Assembly: GCA_039545355.1 (NCBI GenBank)
Contig: BCJJ01000003.1
Location: 744,001 to 808,000 of the forward strand
Length of the DNA stretch: 64,000 bases
Direction: 5' to 3'
From: Trichosporon coremiiforme
Taxonomy: Eukaryota > Basidiomycota > Tremellomycetes > Trichosporonales > Trichosporonaceae
The notes under the pieces: generated by a model
Database searches by the model: none
What the model saw: the letters and a program-made list of their open reading frames with translations, nothing else
Told to the model about the DNA's origin: nothing
In this document: one piece after another, positions 52,265 through 64,000 of the stretch
How the letters are laid out: each line of letters begins with the position of its first letter
How positions within the stretch are numbered: the first letter of the stretch is position 1
Position numbers and translations under genes: made by a program

Positions 52265-52883
52265 TTATGATGATACCGGAGATGGAGGAGGGTATAGGAC
52301 GCGGTTCACAAGGTCGAGCGGGATATCGATCGCTTCCGGAACAGTGGTCGGGTCCGCGAACTTGTAGTAGTACTCCTCGTCGTGGAGGTTCGAGTACTCG
52401 TCTGCGGGTCAGCTAGACCTAGCGCACGGTAGCTCACCTCTGATCGTCGTGATCGAGTCAAACGGCGGAATCAGGTATATAGTCAAGTTGATGTATCCAA
52501 AGTACGCGACGAGGAACCCGACCATGATCCAGCACGGCATGATGAGCGCCCATTCTCTGGCCGTGTCAGCTACCGCACGTTCTAACTCCAGCTCACCGAT
52601 CGGGGTACCACGTCCAGCCGGCCTTGTCGAGCCATCCGGGCGGCGCAAACGCCCAGACCAAATACAGCGCAAAGGCAAAGTACGTCAGAAGCACGGCGAG
52701 GCTGCCGTACACCTCCTTGGCGGAAGGAAGCTGCTCCTTCTGGACGGCGTCAGGCTCCTCAGGTTCAGCAGGCGGCCACGGCGAGATAGGCTCCAGGGCA
52801 GAGGTTTCGCCCTGTGCCGGGCTGCTCGGGGCACTCGTGTCGCTCCGCGTCGCTCGCGGCGTTCGCGAGGCCGGTTCAGTCAT
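52265..52883 (-). CDS. GPI19: PIG-P/GPI19 subunit of GPI-GlcNAc transferase
   Basis: Three exons, 52883-52597, 52556-52438 and 52401-52265 (complement), encode 180 residues. After a Pro/Ser-rich cytosolic lead, the first membrane segment is [19 protein letters not shown], then [16 protein letters not shown] and the second membrane segment [20 protein letters not shown], and then the SITTIRDEYSNL block. This two-TM hairpin with WYPDREWAL is diagnostic for PIG-P. It belongs to the ER complex that starts GPI anchor synthesis by moving GlcNAc to phosphatidylinositol. The start is the first ATG in frame. A longer N-terminus would need a non-ATG codon. It is divergent from PMS1, with 189 bp between starts. 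Confidence 0.92.
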
Positions 52884-53072
52884 GGCCGTATGCTTGCGAG
52901 GGCTCGAGAACTGGGCGATGTTGACGGTAGTTGCCGGCGGATCGGTCAACTTTCCAGCTCAACTCAGGCACGGCGCGGTGGAGGTCGCGAGGTTACGCGA
53001 CTGGCGGCAACAACAATATCGGCGCGCGTACTCTACCCAACCCTCCTTTCGACTACTACAGCAGCTGACGCG

Positions 53073-56000
53073 ATGGCCACGATCAAGGGTGAGTTGCTCG
53101 TATGCCGAGTGCAAACTGACATGGACAGCGATCGATCAGACCTCGGTCCACCGCCTGCACTCGGGGCAGGTCGTGCTCGACCTCCAGTCGGCCGTGAAGG
53201 AGCTGGTCGAGAACGCGATCGACGCGGGCGCGACAAGTGTCGGTAAGCTAGCAAGGCATTTGCCGCCAGCTGATATCAGACGTAAGGATAAAGGAAAATG
53301 GTCTGGACAGCGTCGAGGTTACCGACAACGGCAGCGGCATCAAGGAGGAAGACTGGGACGGCGTAGGTGAGCACTGACTACCGTGCCGGTGTGAGCTAAC
53401 CTCAGCGCTGAAACACCACACGTCAAAGCTCCCCTCGCTCGAGGATCTGGCGCATGTCGAAACCTTTGGCTTCCGCGGCGAGGCGCTCTCGGCCCTGTGT
53501 GCGCTCTGTGAGTCCGTCAGCGTCAAGACGGCAACGACCGAGACGGCACCGATGGGCGCGGTGCTGACACTGGGGCGCGACGGGCGTCTCCTGTCCACGT
53601 CAAAGGAAGCGAGGAGCGTGAGTTGATCGCACGATGTCTGTCTAACTCTGCACAGCGCGGTACAACGATAACGCTGTCGGGGCTGTTCCGTCCCCTCCCC
53701 GTCCGACGGAAAGAGTTTGAGCGCACTGCCAAGCGCGAGTTCGCGAAGGCGCTCGGCATTCTGTATGCGTACGCGCTTGTTCCTGCCTCAGTTGGAGATG
53801 GGCGGAAAGGCGTCAGGCTCAAGGTCGAGACGCTCGGCGCGGGAAGAAATCCGTGAGCTGTCCCTCGCATGGTAGAAGCTAACTGGCAGAAAGCGGAACA
53901 CCGTTCTCGTTACTGATGGACGCGGCGGCGTGCGCGCCTCTGTCAGCGCGCTTTGGGGCGCCAAAGCTCTCACGGGTCTCGTGGACTTGGACCTGAACTT
54001 TGATGTCGAGGTCGACCGGGCTATGGCACGACGTGAAGGGCTAGATGTCACGTAAGCTTCGAAGAAGCCGTTTCATGCAGCTAACTCCCAGTTCACAGCC
54101 CGTCCGCGTCACCGGCTTGGTCAGCAGTGCGGCGCAGGGCCATGGCCGTGCGAGCTCAGACCGGCAATACACGTACATCAATGGTCGGCCATGCAACCTG
54201 CCGCAGGTGCGTTCTCTACAGCTACTAACCCATCTTTTTAGCTGACTCTCCAGGTGATGAAGGCCGTCAACGAAGTGTACAAGACCTACAACGTCTCGCA
54301 GGTGCCGCTGGCCGTGCTCGACTTCCGACTCCCTCCCGAGAGCGTCGACATCAACGTCAGCCCCGACAAGCGTACCGTATTCGTGCATTCGGAGCGCAAC
54401 CTCATCGCGGCGCTTAGGGAGGCGCTCGACCAGTTCTACGCCCCGACACGCTCTAACTTCGCGGTCGGAGGCGCGGGCCATATCAACCGAATGCTCGCAT
54501 CGCAGAAGCCGGTCATCGACAATGACGAGGATGAGGAGGGCGACGAAGGCGGCGATGCCGAAGCCGAGGAAGACGAAGAGGAAAGGGAGGAAGCAGAACC
54601 GGAACCGATGGGCCACGGCGACGCGGAGGACGATGAGGAGCCACAGCTAGCCCCTCGCAAGCGCCGTCCGGATACGGTAGTCACAACTCTCGACACGACG
54701 ACAGCCTCGTGGTCACCACAGAAGCGACCACGGACGAGCCTCCGCAGCAAGTTACAGAGCTACAGAAGTTCAGCGACACCGGCCCCTGCTTCTGCCATAC
54801 CTGTCCAAGGATCTGAGCCGGAACCAGAGTCTGAGCCAGAACCGGAAGCTGACGAGGCGGTGAACGGCAGAGAGGCCGGTAAGGACGTCGGCATGGACGA
54901 GCCTGAAGTGGAAGAGGAGCGGCCGAGCCGGACATCACGGGCATCGCGGTCCTCGACGAGGGACGTCGCGAAGGAGTCGCCGTTGCAGCGGTTCTGGAAC
55001 AATGCGACGGGGCCTCGACAGGAGCAGGTGGAAGAGGAAGTCGAGGTAGTCACAGCGACTCCGTCCCAGACGGACCGGTTCTCTCGTCGGACCGAGTTGC
55101 TGTCGCAGCTCAAGCGCCGGAGTCGGAGAGATGTTTCTGAGGAGCCCGAGCAGGAGCCGCAGCCGCAATCGGACGACGACATCGAAGTCGAGAATGACGA
55201 GGTCAAGATCTCTGAATCCCAGATCCCACGGCCGAGGCATCGTGCCGCCGAGGTATCGCATCTCCTCGAGCGACGGTCACCCTACCGAGAAGCCAGCGTA
55301 ACTGAGGACGCAGAGGGTGGCGCCAAAGACGAGGGGTCAGCCGCGGTTACCGATGAAGTCACGGAGCACCTTGGCGTGGAGGAGCGCCGCCATAGCTCGC
55401 AAGAGGTCGACGACCTGTGCTGTGAATCTGCCGGACCTGCTGTTGGCCAAGCTGCTCCAGAGGAGCGAGAAACCGTCCACGTCGACATTGACGACGAGTC
55501 GACAGCGCCCGTGGGAGGGTACCGGGATGAGATCGTCTCTGCTCTCCCCGCCTCAGAAGCGACATTGCGCTTTGACCTGGAGCGCGTGCAGCGTCGGTGG
55601 GCGTCTCTCTCGCTCAACCCGACATCAGAGCCGAAGGCAGATCTCACCTCAAAGCTAAAGAAGGGCGAGGCGGCCTCCGCAGCGGGCGTGCAGAACCGGG
55701 ATTTAGCGAGCGCCGAGGCGGCACTATCACGGAGCATCGACAAGGCCGACTTTTCGCGCATGCGCATCCTCGGGCAGTTCAACCGCGGCTTCATCATCGC
55801 CGCCCTGCCCTCGGGTGCCGAGGGAGAAGAGGACCTGTACATCATCGACCAGCACGCGAGCGACGAGAAGTACAACTTTGAGACGCTGCAGCGCGCGCAC
55901 CGGATCCAGGCGCAGGCCCTGCTCGCGCCCAAGGTGCTCCAGCTCAGCGCCGGAGACGAAGTCACGCTCATCGAGCACCAGGACGTCGTCGAGCGGAATG

Positions 56001-56374
56001 GGTTCGAGCTGAAATACGACCCGGACGGAGTCCCGGGGCGCAGGGTGAAACTGTGCGCTGTGCCCGTCAGCCGCGACACGGTGTTTGACGAGAGCGACGT
56101 CGCCGAGCTTATCCACCGCATCAACGACGGACACGACAACCCACGCACGAGCAAGGCGAGGGCCATGTTTGCCATGCGCGCTTGTCGCCGCAGTGTCATG
56201 ATTGGGACTGCACTGGCCAAGCCCAAGATGGAGCAGCTCGTTCGCAACATGGGCAGGATTGACCAGCCGTGGAATTGCCCTCACGGCCGCCCGACCATGC
56301 GCCACCTCACGACCGTCGAGTCCTCGGACCAGTCTGGCCGCGACCGCATCGACTGGTCCAAGGTCGACCTGTAA
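53073..56374 (+). CDS. PMS1: PMS1-type MutL homologue (mismatch-repair endonuclease subunit)
   Basis: Eight exons, 53073-53088, 53129-53242, 53280-53366, 53406-53617, 53656-53852, 53890-54051, 54092-54206 and 54254-56374, encode about 1,007 residues. The GHKL ATPase has [20 protein letters not shown] and [12 protein letters not shown], and the transducer part ends [17 protein letters not shown] long acidic, Ser/Arg-rich linker follows. The C-terminal nuclease has QFNRGFIIA, the metal motif [12 protein letters not shown] (D833) and [11 protein letters not shown] with [11 protein letters not shown]. Together these mark the endonuclease-active subunit (yeast Pms1, human PMS2) that pairs with Mlh1. 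Seven introns sit in the ATPase part, while the linker and nuclease form one exon. All introns are about 36-50 nt with CTGAC or CTAAC branch sites. Confidence 0.95.
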
Positions 56375-56607
56375 CATGCCTCGTAGTCATACCAGTCTTG
56401 TACTTGTTCCGCAGCAGCGGCAATCCATGCATCCGCAGCATATGCAATAGCGTATTGTAAAGCAAGGTAAATCCACCCCGAAAAATGAGGCAGAGGAGAG
56501 CACACATCAGATACTAATGAGAACACAAACACAACACGGGTAAAATATGGATGTATGAGAGTGAGAGAGAGAAAAAACGAAACCGGAACAATGATGCGTC
56601 TACGCGT

Positions 56608-59600
56608 CTACCTGCTCGCCAGAATCAGCGTCCTCTCCGTGTCGTCCTGCTGCGACGTGTTCGGGTTGTACTGCGGCACCGGCTGCGGCTTCGCCGTCAG
56701 GACCTTGGCGATCGCTGCGAGCAGGTCACCTCGTCGGAGAGGCTTGGTGACATATGCCGTCATGCCCGCAGCAAGACAGCGCTCCTTGTCTCCAATCATC
56801 GCGTGCGCGGTCAGCGCAATAATAGGCGTTGGCGCAACGCCGCCGACAGCCTCGTACTCGCGGATCAATCCAGTCGCCTCCATACCGCCCATGACAGGCA
56901 TCGAGACGTCCATCAGGATGACGTCGAACGGCTTCCGCTCCATCTGGCGCCGCTTGTACTTTTCGATCGCGATCTCGCCATTGTCCGCGACCTCGATCTT
57001 GTGGCCAGCCACCTCGAGGAGCTTGACAGCGAGCTTCTGGTTGACGACGTTGTCCTCGGCAAGGAGAATCGCGAGGACAGTGTCCTTGACGCTGTCTCCG
57101 GGCTGAACCTGGTGAGACTCGAGAGCAGGGACAATCGCGTTACTGAGCTCTTGCAGATTCAGCGGCGTCGTGTAGTAGGTGTTGATACCCATGTCGAGAC
57201 AGTCCTTGACGGGCACCGGGCTGAGCACCTGGTCCATCGTGCTCGGCAGCGCCAGTAATTTCCGCCTGCTCTCGTCGAGGTCGATGAATGATGGGTTCTC
57301 CGGTCCCGCGGGTCTGTTCGATGGCGAGAGAAGCACGATCGGAATGTACCGCAGGTGCTCGATGGTGCGTATCTTCTCGGCGGCAGCCAAAGAGTCGACG
57401 ATCATCGTGTCAAAGTGCGGGAAGCCGTCCACGTTCTGCTTCAGGTCCCAGACGGCGTTGGGCGAGCTGACGACAGTCGGCTTGAGGTTGAGCTGCGACA
57501 GCATCTCGCTGACACCGGCCTGGTCGCCCAGCGTGTCAATGTAAAGAACCGATCGTCCAGCCCACGGAGCCAGGCGCTCGATGACCTGCTCACGAGTAGA
57601 CGTCGTCGCCTCTGTCCGCATCGTGAAGAAGAAGCGCGAACCCTCGCCAAATTCGGACTCGACCCAGAGGTTTCCGTTCATGAGGCTGACCAGTCGCTTC
57701 GAGATGGTCAAACCGAGACCGGTTCCACCGTACTTGCGGGTCGTGGATCCGTCTGCCTGCGCGAACGTGTCGAAAATGACGTCCAGCTTGTCCTGCTTGA
57801 TACCGATACCCGTGTCGGCGACGCAGAACTCGAGCTCGACTTCGCCGTCCTTGTTGGCTTTCAGACGACACGACAGAGCCACTTGTCCCTCGGTCGTAAA
57901 CTTGACGGCGTTGCCGATGAGGTTGGTGATGACCTGTCGCAGACGGAGAGGGTCGCCAATGAGCTGGTCGGGGATGGTCGGGTCAATGTCAAAGATGAGG
58001 TCGAGCTTGTTCTGCGAGGCCTTGACGCAGAGCGTCTTGAGCACACTAAACACGGCCAGGCGGAGCGAGAAGGGAATCTGCTCCATGGTCATACGACCCG
58101 CCTCAATCTTGGAAATATCAAGAATGTCGTCGATGATGGTAAGCAGGGAGGATGCCAAGCTCGAGACGATCATCAGGTTTTCACGTTGCTGGCGAGTCAA
58201 CTCGCTCTCGAGCGTAAGAACCGTCATACCGATGATACCGTTCATGGGCGTACGAATCTCGTGAGACATGTTGGCGAGGAACTCGGACTTGGACCTGTTC
58301 GCCAACTCGGCCTGCTGACGAGCGCTCGTGTTCTTCTCGATCGACTCGCGGAGGTTGTAGACCATCTGGTTGATTTTGGTCTTGAGAGAGTCCATCTCAC
58401 CAGACGCCTCGACAGTGATGAAACGAGTAAAGTCTCCGTCGGTGGCGGCAGCCGAAATCTGAGCGAAAGCGCGCACCTGGGTGGTAAGGTTGGAGGCCAT
58501 CGTGTTGACGTTGGACGTGATCTCCTGCCAGGTACCCTCAATGTTCTCAACCTCGGCCTGGACACCGAGCTTGCCTTCGGTACCGACTTCCCTGGCCACA
58601 CGCGTGACTTCGGCAGCGAAAATAGCGAGCTGGTCAATCATATTGTTGATAGTGTTGACCAGGTCGAGAATCTCACCGGACACAGCGACACCAGTGACCT
58701 TTTGCGTGAGGTCTCCACGGGCGACAGCGGTGGTGGCGTGGGCGATCGTTCGCACCTGCACGGTGAGATTGGCAGCCATGACGTTGACACAATCCGTGAG
58801 GTCCTTCCAGGTACCAGCGACGCCGGGGACGAACGCCTGACCACCGAGACGACCCTCGGTACCGACTTCACGCGCGACACTGATGTCAGCAAAAGGCGCG
58901 ATATTCACTTACCGAGTGACTTCGGATGAGAAACTGCGAAGCGAGTCCACCATTGCATTGACAGTGTTCTTGAGCTGGAGGATCTCGCCAAATGCCTCAA
59001 CGCTGATCTTCTTGGAGAGATCACCGGCAGCGACAGCCACGGTAACGTCGGCGACGGATCGTACTTGGGTCGTGAGATTGAGCGCCATCAAGTTGACATT
59101 GTCGGTAAGAACCTTCCAAGTGCCCTCAACGTTGGGCACCAGCGCCTGGCCGCCGAGTTTACCCTCGGTACCGACCTCGAGCGACACACGAGTAACCTCC
59201 GCGGCAAAGACCGTGAGCTGGGCCACCATGTCATTGACGGTGATCTTGAGGTCGAGAATCTCTCCTTGGACATCGGCATTAACGGTTTTGTTGAGATCAC
59301 CACGAGCGACGGCCTTGGTGACTTCTGCAATTTCTCGCACTTGTTCGGTAAGGTTTCGGGCCATTTTCTGATCGTCAGGTATGGCGTCACAGGAGGACTC
59401 ACATTGACATTGGTGGTGAGGTCAGCCCAGACACCCTCGACGCCGTCGACGATAGCCTGTCCACCGAGGATACCCTGTGTGCCTACTTCCAGGGCCACAC
59501 GAGTGACTTCTCCGGCAAATGTCGTGAGCTGCTTGACCATGGAGTTGACAGTGTCCTTCAGCACCGCCATCTCTCCTTCGGCTTCAATCTCGATGGTCTT

Positions 59601-60720
59601 TGACAGGTCACCGCGCGCGACAGCGGTCGTGACTCGAGCAATCTCCCGCACTTGGGTGGTAAGAGAGTGACACATTCGATTGACCTGGATGTCAGCACCG
59701 TTCCAGCACCTTACTCACATTGACGGTAAGATCCTTCCATACACCTTCCACGTCTGGCACGTAGGCTTGACCACCGAGTTTACCCATTGAACCGACTTCG
59801 AGCGATACGCGTGACACTTCTCCGGCTAGCAATCGTAGTGACATGACCATTCCGTTGACTGTGGTGGCAAGCTCGGCAATCTCACCGCTGGCGACGACGG
59901 TAATGGTTTCCGAAAGGTCTCCACGAGCGACGGCCTTGGTGACCTTGGCGATGGAGCGCACCTGGTTCGTAAGGTTGGCAGCGAGACGGTTCACGACGTT
60001 GGTGAGCTCTCGCCACGTTCCCTCGACGCCCTCGACAACAGCCTGTCCACCGAGCTTTCCCTCCGTGCCGACTTCGAGCGAGACACGCTCGACTTCCGTA
60101 GCGAATGTCTTGAGACGGTCAACCATAGAGTTGATAATGTCCTTGAGTTCGGTCATGGCCTGACCCTTGACAGGGACAATAATCTTCTGCGTAAGGTCGC
60201 CGGTAGCGACAGCCTTACAGACGCGAGCAATGTCCTGAACCTGAGCCTTGAGTAACTCGAGTTCCTTCTCTGCCGACATGCCAGTCTCGTTGACATGAGC
60301 ATTGATCCAGGCGACATTGGGGACGGGGCGGGGGGAAGACGAAATATTAAGCGAGGCTAACGAAGTCGAAGGCGTGGCAACAGAGACGACAGGGGACTGA
60401 ACCGAAGTACCGCACGATGGGCAGGTGACACTGCCCTGCGTGGTGTCGGTGGGGGGCGGGGTTTTGTAGCTGTTGTTCAAGGACGAACCATCCGCGACAC
60501 GAGCGTTGGGCTGGATGTGGACCTGCTGACCGGGGAGAGCGCGGCGGGCGAGAGCGAAAAGGGCGGCCTCGATGGCTTCTTGGGCCTCGGTCTTCGGGAG
60601 AGTGGTAGACGGGGCGGCGTAGGCGAGGGATGGCTGATGTTCAAACGAGGACAATAAGGAGAGGACATGCGCTTCAAAGGCGGTGGCGCCTTCCGGCAAG
60701 ACGACGACTGGGTCGCCCAT
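56608..60720 (-). CDS. NIK1: Group III hybrid histidine kinase with HAMP repeats (Nik1-type osmosensor)
   Basis: Four exons, 60720-59719, 59684-59403, 59367-58913 and 58879-56608 (complement), encode about 1,336 residues. After a soluble N-terminus, six complete and one partial HAMP-type repeat of about 92 residues span about residues 160-765. Each complete unit carries a GDL(S/T/N) turn, a variant of [12 protein letters not shown], and a GTW or GVW turn. The kinase follows, with H-box [10 protein letters not shown] (His about 786), then NLIGNAVKF and YGGTGLGL. The C-terminal receiver has the phospho-Asp in [12 protein letters not shown] (about 1237). This is the fungal Nik1/Tco1 class, which feeds the HOG osmotic stress pathway and is the known target of fludioxonil-type fungicides. 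No transmembrane segment is seen, as usual for the class. The introns are only 33-35 nt. A 3.3-kb gene-free region lies upstream. Confidence 0.95.
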
Positions 60721-63700
60721 GGTGGTTGCGAGTGGCCACCGGTGGGGGAAGAGAGCGTGACGAATCGAAACCGATTATCTAAGACGAAAAGAGAACGCGA
60801 AGACGCTAAGGTGGTGTCAATAATCAGCGTCTCGCACGAAGGCGGAGGCGGGGGCGGGGAGCGTCGGGCTGGAAATCACCGTGCCAGGACCAGCGCAGAT
60901 CCAGGACCCCCCTCTATATTGCTTCTTGTTCTTGCTCGGCGGCGCTATTCACTACGCACCGAATGCGGAGCACGGCAGAGCAAGGCAAGTGTGGATGCGG
61001 GGGGCGGTGTGGTGAATGGAGAGGTTACAACAAAGTCGTCCGTGCTGGACGCCGCGCCTAGCCTGCTTTGCCCTAGGCCGGAGCGAGCACCTCGGATTTT
61101 GAGACTGCAAGCCAGTCTCTTCGAGCTTGTGCCTGAGTTGCTCCATCCGCCGTCCTGCGAGGATGACTGTGGTTCGACCCACTATCCGTGCTTATCTAAG
61201 AACACGGAGCGGGGGGCGCGGGGGGCGGAGCCGGTGCAGGTACTCACAGATGAGGGCCGCCAGCACCAGGCTAGATATCGGTTGTCGCCTGTGGCCAAAA
61301 GTTGGAACAGAAGAAAGATTGGGAGGATCGATCGTCGGCGGGACGAGGGTCGAGAATGGAGGAAGGATGCAGGCGTAGGCGCGTGTGTGCTGCGTCGGCC
61401 GGGGGCGCCGCAAATGGGACTTGAGGCTTGAGGGCTGAGAGGGAGGGAGGACGACGCCGAGCGCGCTGGTCAGGCTTGGATCTTTGGAGGCTTGGGTGTC
61501 CAGGGGCGGCCGTGTACGGTGGGTTCGCGGAGTAGAGCAAGATATTTGCCGGTCAAATGAAAAGGGATGGGCTCTACAGGGGTCGAGGTGCCGTGCCAGT
61601 GCACCCGGGCGGCGGCTCGCGCTGGCGTGCCCTCAAATAAGGGTGCCGCGGCGAAGGAAGGCACAGCAGGAAGGGTAGGCGTCGGGCGGCGGCGGAGGCG
61701 GCAGGACGTCTCAGCGGTTTGACGGCGCGGTGCGGCGCGGCAGCCTGTAGACGTGGGCGTCGAGGCGCGGGGTAGGGGGCGGGGATGGGTACGAAGCAGC
61801 AGGGTCGAGGGCTGAGGAACGATGCGGGGAATGCAAGGTCAGGCGGTTAACCGGCGTCAGGCAGGTCGAAGTTAGATTTCAAACGAATAGGATGCCTGAT
61901 TAGAATTAGCGGAGAAATATTAGAAACGAAAGGCTCTTGAATACGAACCGGTCGATATCGGGTAACGAGAGAATGAGGGGAGGCAGGGTAAACGAAGATT
62001 TGATGGTGAGAGGAAAGACAACGATGGCGAGGGCGTGAAGACGGATGACGAGGCGTTGATTGGGGAGATGGGCGGAGGGAAGACGCAGAGGAAGGAAGGC
62101 TGCGTCGCGGGTGTGCGTGTCTAGGGTGCTTAGTGTGTCTGGAAACAGCCTGGTGGCCTTGTGTCAAGCTATCGAATTAGGTATGAGGCGCTGACCGTTG
62201 AACTACTTTAGATGGTCTAGCTGCGCTCTACGACTTGGCGCTGGCCTGGCCGGCCCTCGACTTTCGACGGGCGACGCTGAGACGGAGTGTCACCGGCGCT
62301 CATCACTACAGCAAGCCGGCGCGAATGCATCGGAGGCTGCTCCGAACGTCAGCTCAGCATCCACTGCGTACGTCAACCTCCCGCCCACAGATGAATCACT
62401 CGGGAGATCCAGCAGAGGGTATTTGCCTCCAGCCCTGCTCTGCATGCACCCCCCTGCCCTCCTTTCTGCGTCCGACCCTGGTGATGATCACTGAATAACG
62501 CTCGCTCCTTTCGGTCCCTGAGGCATATGCAAGGAATGGCCGCTTTGGCGCACTGGCGCATTGCATTCTGGGTCAACGAGTCCCAGGTCAATGGCTCAAT
62601 GAGCGCGAAACGAGTACTAAGACGGAGCCAGTGAGCGCAGAGGCACGCCTGTAGGACGGCAGCAAGGGAAGCGGGGGAACGACCCTCGATCAGTCGGGGA
62701 ACGCGTCCGAGCTATAGGCCGTCCTGCGCCTTCAGCCAGCAGCCAGGATCTGTTCCGAATAATGGTGTCAGCTACAACACGCATGGAACGACGGGCATGT
62801 GGGCACGTCGCATGGCTCCGCACACGCGCACGGCAGCATGCAACCGGGCCGGCGCAGCTCTTGTAACAGTGCACAGTGCACGTAGCTGAATGCAAGTGAA
62901 TCGAGCACAGCAGGATCCATCCTGATGTCACCTTCCCCCACGTCCGTCACCTCATCTCGCTCAGCAATCAGCAAACGCACGAGTCGAATGTGCATGTGCA
63001 CAGGCCAGCACGCGCACACAGGCAGTGGACCACCAGTTGTGCATGGAATGGATGCGGCCATATGCCATGCAACGTGATCATCACGATCGAAGAAGGGTGA
63101 CAAACTGGTTCTGCTTCAAACCCTGCACTGAGGGTCATCCGGCCAAGACGCATGGGCGAGCGCGCGGCTGCCGTCCATGCCGAGTGACCCCGAGCTCGTG
63201 AACCAGCACATGGTTCTCCTTCTCCGCAGCAGGTCGGAGGTCACGAGATCGGTGCACCCAGCCTGCAACGTTACTTGCAGAACCACTGTGCGCCGCTAGC
63301 CTGTGACTGCTCGACTGGCGGACTGTTAGCCGCCGAATTCGAAACGGGCAACAGAGTTTGACACCAGTGCCTGCACTACTGAAATGGTGGCTCGAAACGA
63401 CCGACCTGTGACACAAGCTTGGCATGCGGCGAGCTTCAACCCACGCTCTCAACGCCCGCGTCACTGCGTTCTTATCCTTCTGCACAGGTCCGGACCCGTC
63501 CGTTGCTGTGTCGTCGTCAACATCCATGCGGGCACTTGCAGCAAGAGTGTCAGCCTGCGACCTTTGACTGAGGCTGACGAGCAGGGTGTTGCTGACATTA
63601 AGGGCGCAACGGACCATTGAGAATGAGAATGAGGCACGCCCCGTGCGCCCCCCCAGCGCCGCCGGGACGTCGCCCCAAGGATCTCGCAGCGCCTCCCGCC

Positions 63701-64000
63701 AGTCCACGCCGCTGACGCTGGTGACGTCGGACGGGAGCTGCACAAGCGTGCAGATTCGCAAATCTGCATGCGACTACTCCACCATGTCGGACCTCGAAGC
63801 AGCTGTGCCAGGCTGACAAACATGTGTACCTGCGTCAGGCGCAGGCCTGGCCAAAAGTCGGAGCGCTCTGTTAGTCTGCACATTGCAGGGCGTTGCGGAT
63901 CAATGACGCGACGGCGTTCTGTGTTCTGCGTTCTCGGCAGTCACTTCCGTCTCAGATCTGTTCCGCACTGGCCGCACTTGCCGCACTTCGGTGCGTCAGT
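60721..64000. other. Long gene-free region upstream of the Nik1-type kinase
   Basis: This is 3,280 bp up to the window edge with no gene I can support. It should contain the kinase promoter and 5' UTR. A donor-like GTGAGT lies on the minus strand at 61247-61242, so a 5' UTR intron is possible. Frames of up to about 254 codons on the plus strand are Arg/Gly-rich with no motifs. A small inverted repeat (GCAGATT, 4-nt loop, AATCTGC) lies at about 63752-63770. Confidence 0.5.

Noticed and set aside
57355..58929. Open frame of 524 codons on the plus strand
   Set aside because: It is antisense to the kinase and HAMP repeats of the Nik1-type gene, and its Val/Leu/Arg-rich peptide mirrors that gene's codons.
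60667..61431. Plus-strand frame of about 254 codons next to the Nik1-type start
   Set aside because: It begins inside the kinase's first exon on the other strand, is Arg/Gly-rich, and has no motif or splice support.
63135..63761. Minus-strand frame of 208 codons near the window end
   Set aside because: It lacks an ATG at its beginning, the codon there being TTG, and its peptide shows no domain.
63752..63770. Small perfect inverted repeat with a 4-nt loop
   Set aside because: It is seven base pairs only, has no following T-run, and is isolated from any gene end. A terminator or attachment site cannot be argued.
1..64000. CRISPR arrays, insertion sequences, retrotransposons or viral remnants
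   Set aside because: No spaced direct repeats, transposase, reverse transcriptase, integrase or capsid-like frames were seen. The tandem repeats present are short microsatellites.

Overview
The window reads as a nuclear segment of a GC-rich basidiomycete yeast, most likely a tremellomycete and plausibly a member of the Trichosporonales. The lineage is inferred from gene style; no marker gene was compared. Nearly every gene is interrupted by very short GT-AG introns, mostly 33-60 nt. Most have a CTGAC or CTAAC branch site only a few bases before the acceptor AG. Genes are close together and there are no operons. I found no rRNA, tRNA, transposon, CRISPR array or viral remnant that I could support.

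I rebuilt 28 protein genes exon by exon and found one uncertain gene. In order: the 3' part of UTP20 (1-2218, +); an LYRM5/ETFRF1-like LYR protein (2818-4006, -); a membrane-tethered beta-helix protein (5082-6935, -); a membrane-anchored SDR (7521-9020, +); a large mitochondrial AAA ATPase (9419-12962, +); NFU1 (13426-14316, +); TFIIA gamma (14505-15080, -); a phocein/MOB4 protein with a long tail (15638-17702, +); RAI1 (18017-19364, +); an ARO8-type aminotransferase (19493-21109, -); a multi-pass membrane protein (22028-23118, -); a PPIL3-type cyclophilin (23384-24042, +); NSE4 (24115-25369, -); a CAK1-like kinase (25572-26762, +); ADA1/HFI1 (26962-28527, -); RRP43 (28897-30112, +); an unrecognised coiled-coil protein (30399-33281, -); a UCS myosin chaperone (33668-35902, +); a mitochondrial rhodanese (37257-37938, -); UBA4 (40253-41558, -); mitoribosomal mL44/MRPL3 (42307-43699, +); MAK11 (44019-45672, +); trifunctional HIS4 (45790-48318, -); MsrA (48761-49624, +); the uncertain gene (50183-51132, -); alpha-acetolactate decarboxylase (51420-52237, +); PIG-P/GPI19 (52265-52883, -); PMS1 (53073-56374, +); and a Nik1-type hybrid histidine kinase (56608-60720, -).

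The content is mainly housekeeping. It covers ribosome biogenesis and RNA turnover (UTP20, MAK11, RRP43, RAI1), genome maintenance (NSE4, PMS1), transcription (TFIIA gamma, ADA1), and Fe-S or sulfur transfer (NFU1, UBA4, rhodanese). Several neighbours are divergent pairs sharing a promoter of about 190-450 bp: NSE4/CAK1-like, PIG-P/PMS1, ADA1/RRP43, coiled-coil/UCS and HIS4/MsrA. Larger gene-poor gaps lie at 35.9-37.3 kb, 37.9-40.3 kb and 60.7-64.0 kb, the last being upstream of the Nik1-type kinase.

I did not find a convincing new multi-gene system. The most unusual items are local: a 7-bp repeat that puts stops in all three frames at the end of the AAA ATPase gene, a 30-bp duplication across the MsrA stop codon, a cyclophilin whose first coding exon is only ATG, stopless or alternative introns in NSE4 and RRP43, a CAK1-like kinase without a glycine loop, a bacterial-type acetolactate decarboxylase, and a beta-helix protein carried on a C-terminal membrane anchor.
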